DNA of 64,000 nucleotides from Terebella lapidaria (taxonomy: Eukaryota; Annelida; Polychaeta; Terebellida; Terebellidae): assembly GCA_949152475.1 (NCBI GenBank), contig OX424568.1, positions 18,823,667-18,887,666 on the forward strand. Reading direction: 5' to 3'. Numbering within the stretch: the first letter of the stretch is position 1; each line of letters starts with the position of its first letter. The translations under genes and the position numbers were made by a program. Under the pieces are notes generated by a model. That model saw only the letters and a program-made list of their open reading frames with translations, did no database searches and was not told the DNA's origin. This document shows, piece after piece, positions 24,601 through 34,414 of the stretch.

Positions 24601-27600
24601 AGTGTGCAAGGGAAAACATATGGGGTGTGCAATCTTGTGGAGTGCAATGCCGTAGTTCCCACACATACAAAATGACCCCCCCCCCCCCCCCAACTCCACC
24701 CCCTTCAACAAAATAAACCAACCATTGCATATTACAGTCTCAATTCTGCTCAATGTAAGAGGACTGGTCAATTATCATATATGCATGTGGAGCAAGGCGG
24801 TGCAATTTGAATGAATCGCAGCATGAATGAATGAATGGCGAGGCCGGATGTGCTATAACTCCTTGCTTGCCGTAGCCTAGTGTTAAATGGGGAGGTAGCG
24901 GGTTCCAAAATGAAGGTGCGATTACACAAAAACGCACGCCAAACACAGGGAACTGCACGCGTGCACCAGTCAGTCACCCGGGTGAAAGTCGAGCGTTTGC
25001 CACTGTTTAGACTACTTAAGCCCAGGTAACAAAAGGTGTGGTTCGCCCGTCCTAAATGTCATCACCATGGCAACAAAAATGATACATCTGCCATTGCCAT
25101 GTTTTCTCAAGGTCTCACCAGCTGAGTTTTCCCTTTCAAGGGGAGGACAGACGAATGGATAGACGGAAGGAATGACGGACTGTCGTACTTTCCTCAGAAC
25201 AACCCTGGTCTCCCCAAACATGATCCTACTTGCCCTACATATACCTGCAAGCAACTGCATGTACTAGTGAACTTTGATGTTTGAGGTGACACTAACATTA
25301 GCAGCTTACTAGTAATAACTAGGTCACCACTGGCAAGATGATACAACGAAGCGGGTAACCGATGCAACACCAGCTTATTACCGGAAATACAAAATCTCGT
25401 AAGTGCAGTGTGTGGTTAGCATTCGTAATCTCAATATTGAATGACCTGCAGATAAATTAATAGTGGATGATGTCCTCAGCGAAATCTCTGCCGGAAGGCT
25501 AGTAATTAGACGACTTAAGCACTGTACAGCAACAGTTAATAGTAAATACCCCTTCCATCCCCCCTCCCCCCTACACTTCTAAGCTTTACCAAGCAATCTT
25601 CCCTGCTTTGTTGTGGGTTGACAGCACAACTTAGCATCTAAGTGATGACAGTCCATAAAGGATGTCTGTATTGACAGGGAACTGGGTCTGTAATGTTTAC
25701 ACTTCACACGGGAAGAGTGGAGTTGAGAAGTACAAACTGTCAGCAATAACAGAGTAATACCATCCTACTCGGGTATATAACTTGAAGGTTTCAATTTGGT
25801 GAAGATCATTAGCTACTGACTCTATTGTTCCGCAGATGTCTATATAACAAAGTTATCACCTGTGGGAGGTGTTGGGAGGTTGATAATAATATTATCGACT
25901 GATGCAGAAATCACTGCATGCAGCGTGGCGCGCTGACGAACCAATAGAGCAAGTACATGTAACTGAAACAGTTATCCACTTCGTGCTTGGTGCATGTCAA
26001 ATAATAAACCGAGTCGCTGATACACCTCGCACTCATGTGTGATGAGCTAAAACTGATGAATTCTCCAAAATAAGCCTTGAGGACCTTGGAGAAAAATCTG
26101 AGCTTGACGAAAAAAAATGCAGGATATGAAAGAATTGATATTGCATTGTGTAATCAGGACTGCAGATATACTGGTACTGTTGTTACTTGCAACAAAAAAG
26201 ACTCCAATAGAATACCGGACACTAGCAGTTTGGGTTTCATAACTTTAATTAGTATACCATTATTGAAGTAGATCTAGTTACAGGCAACGAAACTGTAAAC
26301 TTATGCAATTTTCATTATTTTTGCATCACCACAGGAAATTGTTCCATGATTTACGATGTTGAATTTTGACAAATTTGTCATTACAGTGAAAACTTTGTCC
26401 AAACATGTCCAGATGCCTTGCAGGAAGCAACTGCATTTTAGTAAATCATCATGACACAGCAAACACCAAATATTATATTATTATATTAAATTTACCGTAC
26501 CTAACCATTTATCAACTGATGCAAATTTTGCTTCTATCAAAATCATCAAGCTATGCCTATGATTACTTCAATTGGCAGTGACAACTCAACAAAAATTATC
26601 ACCGTATAAATTAACCACCTAATTATTGGCCAATCCTCATAGATTATCATCCAGTAAAACTGGAAATAGGTGAGAAAAACTCTGAAGAATTGAACCTAAC
26701 AAGAAGGCCAAATGATAACACTAACCGTTTTTCCCATGTTGTATGGCCCCCTGGGAATATCTTAATAGTCTGACAGTCATTCAACACTTGGCCCTACTTG
26801 AGTGGGACCTCTCTCCACTTATCTACATCTCCTGCATTGAATTTTTCCATCTACACGTATCCTAGAACCAGCTCTGAGCGCCTTGTTGGATGTTTAGCCT
26901 AGACTGATAACCACTGTGATAGGGCTATCTAACAAGATACTGGTAGTTCCCATTTCCAACTCCCAATTTGTAGGGGAAAAACACCATTAACCAATAGTAA
27001 CTGATTCCCATAAGTTAATTTCAAAATTTTCAGAATGTAACAATCAGTCGATTGTTATTGAAGTTCATAATAGTAACTGATTTCTAACATTTTGTGTGAA
27101 CTTACCGAGTATTCACATTTACCAAAGAGTCAGGAAACACACACTAAAACTTTCAGTGTAAGAATGAATATGACAAACTTCTTACGGTACCATGGCAAAT
27201 TTTGACAATCACATGACTACATTCATATTGGAACAACATGGAATGGATAGAACGATATATAACACTGAAAAATACCATGCTTCATATGAGGGGAAAATTG
27301 ACACCTTATTTTGACAAAGGGCTGTAATCTCCGAGGAAATTTAAAACAGGGTTATGTGTGATTGAGTGTCAACTCCCACCCACCAGTGCTGGCGTAAAAA
27401 AGGCAGATATTAATGCCTTAAATTTCAGGAATAACACCAATGACTCGGACCATTGCAAGTCATTTTCCTGGTGCTATTAACGTATAATAGCAGTATTTAT
27501 CTTATATGCATGTCGAGATAAATTTAATAATATGCAAAGCACACCATTTTCTGGACGTGTCATAAATATAATACACCATCAAAACATGTAATGATAGCAT

Positions 27601-28627
27601 TTAAATGCTGTATATAATTATCATACTGGTAGATGTATTTACAAATAGAAAACAGACTTTTGTACGTAATTATTAAATTTTTCTATTGAAGAACGGTGCT
27701 CTGATACAAGACTTTCAACGTGAGCATGCATGAAAATAGGTGAAATTTATTACTGACAGATAAATTCATTGAATTTGGGGGAATGGGGGGGGGGGGGGGG
27801 TCCAATTATGTATCATAAAACACGAACAGTTTTATCCAATGGTAATTTGCCTACAGGCACTGGTACAGTACCCAAGAGCACCTGCTCTATCATTGAGTAT
27901 CATGGCTAGGACTATCAAGAACTCCAGAGAGCAATTTTGTGTATTGCAGTATTACCACCAAATATCCACAAATTACATTAGATCTACCAATTTGATTGTC
28001 ATTTAGGTACTGCATATTTAACTGGAAGTGAAATTACCCTCTAACTCTGCAGTTATCCAATGTCAATGGGTTATGATTATCACACCTATATCTATGATGT
28101 TCATGGTCAATTGTTGATACTATTACACTTAAATTACAACATCAGAACCCATTGTAGAATTCTGACAACATGCAATGGTTGTTTTGAATGTGATCACTTT
28201 TACATTCTACAGAGATTGATAATCATCAAGTATTTATCAATAGATTTATCACAATGTCATGATTAAAATTGTGCCCCCAATATTTAACATGTGCCCCCAT
28301 GAAATAATATTTTCGTTATCGTGTTTAATCAACTTTATTGCAGTCTGCTCGCCCAGCGTGCTGTCTGGGCAGTTCCGGATTCAGAGTCAAGTGCCCGCTC
28401 CCGACATCGATCAACCTGCATCCCTAGCCAACACACATGTGCAACAGTTCACCGACAAATTACGAGCGACCTACCGAAGTCTTGATCTCTTTGTTGGTAG
28501 AAATACGTCTGTGGAACGATTTCGCCGGCTCCGGCTCGGCTTCGCTCTCTGAAGAGTCATCCTGGGCCGAGATTTCCGAGATTTTTTCGAGAGAAGTTGA
28601 TTTCAATCCGGCACCCGCTGTCGCCAT
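12637..28627 (-). CDS. DGKD/DGKH: Diacylglycerol kinase delta/eta-like, 5' part (exons 1-3)
   Basis: Three minus-strand exons splice in phase 0: 28627-28475, 13179-13132 and 12699-12637. Together they give 88 residues. The N-terminus is acidic and Ser-rich (residues 24-34, DDSSESEAEPE), followed by RRISTNKEIKTS. A PH domain then begins with DGFLMKQTSSFQ, and RWRRRYFRLKSRKLYYAKDT is the start of its strand 2-3 region. Known DGK delta/eta proteins have the same order (DSSDSEAE, then KQTSSFQRWKKRYFKLRG). These enzymes phosphorylate diacylglycerol to phosphatidic acid. The PH domain contributes to membrane targeting. The rest of the PH domain, the C1 domains and the kinase domain were not found and must lie beyond position 1. 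Intron 1 is about 15.3 kb, intron 2 is 432 bp, and intron 3 is longer than 12.6 kb. The start at 28627 is preferred over an upstream in-frame ATG at 28669 because of its Kozak context (aacATGG). Confidence 0.85.
12700..13131 (-). other. DGK intron 2 (432 bp)
   Basis: Very AT-rich, bounded by GTGAGT and a T-rich tract ending in cag on the minus strand. Nothing else was seen in it. Confidence 0.8.
13132..13179 (-). CDS. DGKD/DGKH: DGK exon 2 (16 codons)
   Basis: The acceptor is cttttattgcag and the donor CAA|GTGAGT, with phase 0 on both sides. It encodes KAIKDGFLMKQTSSFQ, the first strand of the PH domain. KQTSSFQ is a signature of DGK delta/eta. Confidence 0.9.
13180..13995. other. DGK intron 1, part next to exon 2
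   Basis: It holds a poly-C run (about 13651-13668). On the plus strand there are two exon-like blocks with plausible splice signals: gatgcag at about 13400 to AA|GTAAGA at about 13525, and ttgcag at about 13593 onward. No reading frame through them is recognisable, so no gene is called. Confidence 0.4.
15476..16366. mobile_element. 0.89-kb block present only in copy 1, GC-rich with CGGAGGT repeats
   Basis: The block is flanked by TATA on both sides, and copy 2 has a single uninterrupted site. No terminal inverted repeat is visible. The right half (15880-16345) is packed with short cggaggt/cctccgc words in both orientations. The left half has an AT-rich part with tttatt words, which on the minus strand could be polyadenylation signals. 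It may be a transposed element, possibly retroelement-derived, or an ancestral piece lost from copy 2. The class is unknown. Confidence 0.5.
17582..17678 (+). CDS. Candidate start exon, signal-peptide-like N-terminus (copy 1)
   Basis: The ATG has a good context (gtgcgATGG) and opens 32 codons plus one base before a consensus donor, C|GTAAGT. The peptide has a polar N-region (MAAASQEHSVTQRNT) followed by a hydrophobic stretch (FYFFFIFSLSWLVC) and small residues (SSQ), the layout of a secretory signal or signal anchor. The exon and its donor are base-identical in copy 2 (22888-22984), and the flanking 200 bp are nearly so. It lies on the strand opposite the DGK gene, inside its intron 1. Downstream exons were not identified with confidence, so the product is unknown. 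Chance occurrence remains possible. Confidence 0.45.
20230..25534 (+). repeat. Large tandem duplication, copy 2 (about 5.3 kb) in DGK intron 1
   Basis: Second head-to-tail copy of 13996-20229, ending near the shared word aggctagtaattaga. It lacks the 0.89-kb block of copy 1, reading aactttataagta at that point. Poly-C/poly-G tracts differ in length from copy 1 (for example 17231 against 22566). It also contains the plus-strand start exon. Confidence 0.92.
22888..22984 (+). CDS. Candidate start exon, signal-peptide-like N-terminus (copy 2)
   Basis: Base-for-base identical to the copy 1 exon at 17582-17678, including the start context and the GTAAGT donor. If real, the duplication created two nested paralogues with the same secreted or membrane-anchored N-terminus. 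The next exon would lie before about 25.5 kb, or the gene may read on to exons beyond the duplication. No function can be assigned. Confidence 0.45.
25535..28474. other. DGK intron 1, 5' part: unique AT-rich DNA
   Basis: No repeat family, RNA gene or convincing exon was seen. A poly-G run lies at about 27785-27800. The plus-strand open frames at 26077-26271 and 28060-28266 show no recognised motif. Confidence 0.5.
28475..28627 (-). CDS. DGKD/DGKH: DGK exon 1 (51 codons)
   Basis: The exon runs from ATG at 28627-28625 to a strong donor, TCG|GTAGGT. It encodes a Met-Ala-Thr start, a Ser/Glu-rich acidic stretch and a basic RRIST segment. It sits in a CpG-rich island next to the promoter. On the plus strand an overlapping 74-codon frame (28437-28661) is a shadow. 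Confidence 0.85.
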
Positions 28628-28845
28628 GTTGGAAAAACGATGGAATGAGACGTTTTGGTGACAGTCCACAGCTCGTTGCAGAAATACCGCTACTCATGAA
28701 TATGCACTAGCACTGGCAACTCGCGCGTGGGCGGGGGATGTCTGACCACGGAGTGATGTCATTGGTTGGTTATTGGTAATGGGCGTGGCTTCGGTCATAA
28801 ACAGGTGCCTGGAAGTGGAAATGCTCGGTAGCCCACGTGTTAATG
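28628..28845 (-). promoter_or_regulatory. CpG-rich promoter of the DGK gene
   Basis: On the minus strand upstream of the start codon there are two CCAAT boxes (28761-28765 and 28772-28776), a CACGCCC/GC-type box (28781-28788), a GC box (28729-28737), a TGACATCA CRE-like site (28754-28761) and a CACGTG E-box (28834-28839). No TATA box was seen. The dense clustering next to exon 1, in otherwise AT-rich DNA, supports a TATA-less housekeeping-type promoter. Confidence 0.65.
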
Positions 28846-29200
28846 CCTCGAAATGTAAACAATATAACGATCGTTGACCTGCAATCACGCTGTACAACCG
28901 GCACTTGTTGATGATGTCATGTCATCCCATCATAATGTTCTCAACTTCTCATGCTACCGATATGAATCCACAAAGCGATGTCAGTGCCTGATTAAAGAAC
29001 ATGCTGTATGGAGTTTTGATATTATAATTATTCAATATCTTTAAAACTATATGTGCCTTCAAAGCAAATGAGAATTCCATGAAAAATGTGAGCCTAATTA
29101 TATCTGATCAGAAACCCATGGGGTTCTGATCTGACCTGATAATTCAAACTGGATCCAACAAAATCCTCATAACATTTGCTGAGGTTGCTCCATTTTTAGA

Positions 29201-29271
29201 GTTTGATATGGGGGGGGGGGGGGTCGAAACGGCCACCCCCCCCCCCCCTCCCCCTCAACCCCATATCAAAC
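29201..29271. repeat. Poly-G/poly-C foldback
   Basis: gtttgatatgggg (29201-29213) is matched by its inverse ccccatatcaaac (29259-29271). The arms are extended by a G run (to 29223) and by C-rich runs (29236-29260). The core is about 12 bp. It could form a hairpin, or a G-quadruplex with an i-motif. Confidence 0.8.
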
Positions 29272-29649
29272 GTCGGCTAATCATAACATTTAAGGGATAC
29301 TGACGACTTTGCAAGCGCTTTATCGACTATACAGCGCTTTCACAATAACTGACGACTATGAAGGTGAAACACATTCACTTAACTGCATCATTGTTCACGA
29401 CCTGCCGTGTTGAGTATCACAGTCAGTTGCCTTGCTTGTCGTGATAAATATCATGGCAAGTCGTTATGAAAAGTAAGAAAGACAAGACTTAACTTGATAA
29501 GACGTGTTACCATGAAAATTATTACAACAATGCATTTTACCATGAAGAAATAACATCTGAACATGTCCTACCATTCTACAATCTCTGGTTCTACCATGGA
29601 AATCACCATAAGGAATCGTTTTGGTAATTCACCAAAACAAAAATATAAC

Positions 29650-30160
29650 AGTATAAGCTCATATTTCGGTGATAAAATTACCTGAATGCGATACAAATTC
29701 CATAGGCCTACTAGATCTGGAGAACGAATAGATACGTTAAAGTTGTGCGAGGAGAGAAGCAACACAGGGATGACCTACGATTTGACTGAAGAACCTGATG
29801 AATTGACAGCTCACTCGATCCCCACCCAGAAGTCAGAACAAGAAGAAACGTGCTATATCGAGTTTTACATCAGGGATAGTCCCACGCCGAGTCTAGAAGT
29901 CTAGAAAGTTTGCACAATGTCAGTATAAGTTTAAATATTTCGGTGACAAGATTACCTAAATGCGACATAAAATTAATAGGCATACTAGACGTGGAAAACG
30001 AATAGATAATGTTGAAATTCTGTGAGGGGAAACAAGCAATAGAGGAATGGCCCTCGATTTGACCGAAGAACCTGATGAATTGACAATTAACCGCGCACGA
30101 TCCCCACCCAGAAGTCAGGGCTAGAAGAGACATATCCAAGAGAATATCCAAGATATAGCC
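29650..30160 (+). repeat. Imperfect tandem direct repeat of about 270 bp
   Basis: About 29650-29890 and 29925-30160 share tttgactgaagaacctgatg (tttgaccgaagaacctgatg in the second) and ccccacccagaagtcag in the same order and spacing. The first copy has a 72-codon open frame. The second does not keep it, so coding is unlikely. Confidence 0.75.
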
Positions 30161-30234
30161 TAACCCACAGATCAAAATACGATATATGCTTCATTCCAAC
30201 TCGAAATTTTATATGTTGTGAACAAATACATATA

Positions 30235-30345
30235 TCAACGTGGGTGTATCATCTACGAAATCGTGTGTCAGTTGCTCAGTGGTCGATCATTCTCCTCACA
30301 AACGAGTGGGCCCAGATTCGAACCCAGGTCTCGTACACCGGCGAA
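30235..30345 (+). other. tRNA-like segment (possible SINE head)
   Basis: gttgctcagtgg (about 30271-30282) resembles an RNA polymerase III A box. agattcgaaccc (about 30311-30322) resembles a B box at roughly tRNA spacing. I could not fold a convincing cloverleaf, so this is a degenerate tRNA-derived element or chance. Confidence 0.3.
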
Positions 30346-31528
30346 GTTAGCACCTGATATGATGAAGTCTTTCGGCCCGGAAAGGACATCGAATTTGGTG
30401 CTGGGTGAGGATTACGGTTGCAGCACCGGGGCTCTCGGCGGGGGCGATGGGGGAAGTTATAGATGTAGGTCTACACTGATCTGCTTCAGGTTGCAATAGA
30501 AATTTTAACATTGCATAACAAAAGACCTACACCATACAAAACAGGACCCTACTGGATATTGGTGCATGCACTTTCATGGGTTATTCTAAGGGTTCACCCC
30601 CTGGATAAACTCATCCATCCCACGGCCACAACACCATATTAAGACCTTGGTACACTGTACTCCATCGGCACCCCTTTTGACCGGATCCTGTTTGTTTTTG
30701 TGTGCTTGAGGCACTGGTCAACCTGGAGGTGGTCATTTCACACCTGAACAATTAAGATGCTCAGTAGGTTTGGCCATCAGAATCAATGAGCTTCGTTGAT
30801 CATTGTCTAGAATGGTCCTCTCCTCAGAAGCTGTGATGAGAACTGCATTGCCATATCAGGAACGCACCCCATATGTGTCCTAGCCAGTAGAGCTTCGGGG
30901 GGGGGGGGGGGGGGGGGGGGTAACACGGAAAACCTCGATGCCATATTGATCTATTTGATTGACCGGTCAATCCTGGTGAATAGCCTGCTTAAACTTCAAA
31001 ATGGACAACATGGGAACCAATAGTTGGAGGCGTCCTATGTAATACTAGTATGTAGTGTTTGGCACGAGTTCTCTGGATTTTCTTGTCAGTGCCTGACCCA
31101 GAAGTTAGAGCGTTGGATGGGGTGACTGGTTACATACGTGGTTAGTACTCCACACACATGTCGCCCGTTGTCGCCAGGATCAGAAGTCAAATGCAGCCGC
31201 TCGTGTGGGCTTCGTAATGATATATTCGTCCAGCCTCACGGACGGCACCACGCTTGGAGAGAGAACTCGGGTAGCTCAATGGTCTGCCAGAGCTTGTTTG
31301 AACATCTTCAGGGGAAGATCGAGCGGTCTCAGATATGGTTAATCTTTTGATGACCTTTAACTTGACCTAAGAGGACATGAAGTTAATAAACTTGTGGTCG
31401 CCACAAAACGTGGGAAGTGAAGGCCAGCCACCCGAAGATACTTAGGCTTGAAATATGAATATATAGGGAGACATTTTGGTGCACCTTTTGGTGACCTCGA
31501 ACGTGACTTCAGGAATGACCTTATTATT

Positions 31529-32733
31529 AACTAGACGTCAAGGCCTAAAGATGCCTTGGAGGCATTTCGGTGTTAAGACTAATTTATAATATATATAACA
31601 TGTTTACCATAGGCTCTACGACACACTGTTTCAGAGATATCGACGAAAACGAAGAAAGCAGACTTGACAGAAAAATTCAAGGTCAAGGTCAAAGTTCATC
31701 CTTAATACCCATCAGACATGTTTGTCTATGGCAACGAGTCCGAAAATAACGTCCGTTTCGTTCTACGACACACCGTTTCCAAGATATCGACGAAAACTAA
31801 AAATGCCGACGCGGCAGAAAAATTTCAGGTCAAGGTCAAAGTTCATCCATAATACCCCTTAGACATGTTTGTCTAGTGCCACGAGTCCGAAAATAACGTC
31901 CGTTTCCCTCTATATCTTTCCAAGATATATTATCATAAAATTTATCATAATACCCCTTAGACATGTTTGTCTAGTGCCACGAGTCCGAAAATAACGTCCG
32001 TTTCACTCTACGATGCACAGTTTCCGAGATATCAACGAAAAAAAAAAATGCCGACTCGGCAAAAAAAAATTAGGTCAAGGCGAAAATTTATCATAATACC
32101 CCTTAGACATGTTTGTCTAGTGCCACGAGTCCGAAGATAAAGTTCGTTTCCCTCTACGACGCACCGTTTCGGAGATATCGACGAAAACGAAAAATGCCGA
32201 CTCGGCAGAAAAATTCAAGGTCGAGGTCAAAGGTCATCCTTAATACCCCTTAGACATGTTTGTCTAGGGTGACGAGTCCGAAAATAACGTTCGTTTCGCT
32301 CTACGACGCACCGTTTCCGAGATATGCAGGAAACCTCAAGGATGACTGGGCGAAAACTCTTCCGACCTCTAGGTCAAAGGTCGTTTGACGGATTGATCCC
32401 AAAATCAATAGGGTTCTTCCCTGTTGATATATGAACCTCCATGCAAAGTTCTGCAGCCATTGCCTACATACTTTTTGAGTTATCGTGCGGAATCAAAGTC
32501 CAAAAAACGACATTGATTTCATCCTCAAGGATCTCACGGACCTCGAATCGGGCTGAAAAACAATAGGGTTCTTCCACATAATATGTCTGACAAATGCTGA
32601 AAATTTGGCGAAGATACATCGAGGCAAACTAAAGTTATCGGTCGGAAACCAAAACGGCGGAAAAAAAAAAGAAAAAAAAAAGAAGAAAAAAAATTCTGCT
32701 AAAACCATAAAGGCATTTCTTCCGAAATGCCTT
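31529..32733 (+). mobile_element. Element B', second copy of the 147-bp satellite element
   Basis: Same left end as element B (actagacgt, then aaggcc and ggaggcatttcgg at 31558-31570). The right hairpin is the same type (aaggcatttc / gaaatgcctt at 32710-32733) and is preceded by the same A-rich tract. It has fewer and more disordered 147-bp units than element B, including a partial unit near 31910-31990. The two copies together define the element's ends. Confidence 0.8.
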
Positions 32734-33075
32734 ATTTCATTCTCAAGATTGTGTTTACCACGAAATGAATAGCTTTGGTCTTTGTGTACAAAACTGAATG
32801 GTTTAAATGTATTGAAAGGAAGTGTCAAATAGCCAAAGCAAAGAACTGCTGATGGCGATACACATACTAGTGAGTGACAGGATCCTTGGTCCTATGTATG
32901 GTTAAAGACGACGGACAGTAAAAAATTTTTCTTGCACAAATATACTGCTTATGTTCATATGATATGCTACAAAATAAATAAATGTACGAATTCCATCGAT
33001 ATAATGCGCGTCTGGCACGATCAAAATGCTGTTCACAGTGCCCCAGCCATGCCGCGTGTTTCAGGTAAAAGAATC

Positions 33076-33768
33076 GTGACGTCACGATAGGTCATTACGT
33101 TTTCCATACAGCTGTATAGATACCTGTACGTTTTCCGCGGATGCTGTGATCACCGCGGTGAGGTCGAAGAATTTTCATGCGTTGAGATGGCGTTCATTAA
33201 ATGTTTGCGACACAACCATTTTGGGGCAGAAGGATATGAAAATTTGCCACCATGTTCAGGAGAGTATATAGATGACACTGTTATGGTGAAATATATGGTT
33301 AACCTGAAAAATATGCACATTCCATGCCTAACATTGTCTCTAATCGGAAAATATTTCAAGAGGGGTGATGAGTTATAACCCACAGGTAAATATGTGCTCA
33401 TCAGAATTTTCTCAAAATTTGTCTGATTATCAAGTGATATGTGTAGATTGAAATCGTTGATAAAAATTGGGGGTCACCGCGTTGGATTTGTTGCAAAACA
33501 CTTTCGAAAAAGTTTAGCTATCCTTCGAAATCCGCCATATTATTAATTTCAAAATGAACTAACAGCCCCAGAAAAAAAATCCATACGGTAGAAACTCCTA
33601 AAATTTAGTATACATGTATAGTGGATTGTACACATGTAAAAAATGAAAAAAAATTGGGGGTCACTGCGGCAAAATTTTCGCAATCTGCATTTGAATGCTG
33701 TATGTCGGACTAGGATCGTGCGCTCGTTTGCCACCAAAACGTCAGAGGTTTACCTATCGTGACGTCAC
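33076..33768. mobile_element. Candidate TIR element with CRE-palindrome ends
   Basis: A perfect 17-bp inverted repeat, gtgacgtcacgataggt (33076-33092 and inverse at 33752-33768), bounds 693 bp. Each end contains the palindrome tgacgtca. Inside, an aattgggggtca word recurs at about 33467 and 33651. No clear target-site duplication was seen, so the element status is tentative. Confidence 0.5.
33187..33378 (+). CDS. Small open frame of unknown function inside the TIR element
   Basis: A 63-codon frame starts in a good context (gagATGG) and encodes a His/Cys-containing, charged peptide. No known domain was recognised. A possible splice donor (CAG|GTAAAT) follows the stop. It may be a relic of a transposon gene or chance. 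Confidence 0.25.
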   Translation: MAFIKCLRHNHFGAEGYENLPPCSGEYIDDTVMVKYMVNLKNMHIPCLTLSLIGKYFKRGDEL

Positions 33769-34414
33769 ACCAATCGCTGGAAGCTTCTTGAAGGGAGTCT
33801 CTACTACAGAGCGCCCACAGGGCAACAGGATGCATATTTATTGAAAATATTGTTGCTACCATTTATAACCCATACGACTATATCATATAAGGAAAAAATC
33901 CTGAATATTATTTTTTCACCGTCCGTCGCCTTTAATGTAATTAACTGTGTTAAAAACACAACTCTTGTTCATGGCAATGTTTTTATTATCCAAAATAAGG
34001 AATTTTCTGGTAAAATCCATGTACCGGTACACATAGCTGTAAAACTCACTTCCGGGAATTCAACAAAAACAAATTATATCATTCAACAACGATTTTCTCA
34101 ACAGGAATGGCTGGCACAAATATACATGTAGATAGCAACAAATATTGATGACCTTTCCTTTTTTTAAATGAACATGCGTTATGTCACAACTTCTCACATT
34201 TCTATGCATACTTTTATCACAGTACCTATGCAACAAATTTCAACAGAAAACAAATATTTTGTTCATAAATTTCTCGATGCACCATGATGGAACACTACAC
34301 AAAACCTTCTTTTGGTGACAAACCGATAGATGAAACATGGAAGCACATCAGCTGACAAAAACCACCTAATACTTTGGAATTTTGACATATGAAAATGAAA
34401 TGTTCCAGTTTGTT

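Larger units (their letters stand above)
28900..31528. other. Intergenic DNA between the DGK promoter and element B'
   Basis: It contains a G/C foldback (29201-29271), an imperfect direct repeat of about 270 bp (29650-30160), a tRNA-like segment (30235-30345) and a G24 run (30897-30920). The rest is non-coding as far as I can see. Confidence 0.5.

Noticed and set aside
31260-31320. tRNA-like gggtagctcaatggtctgcc
   Set aside because: It resembles a D-arm, but no proper B box or acceptor stem follows.
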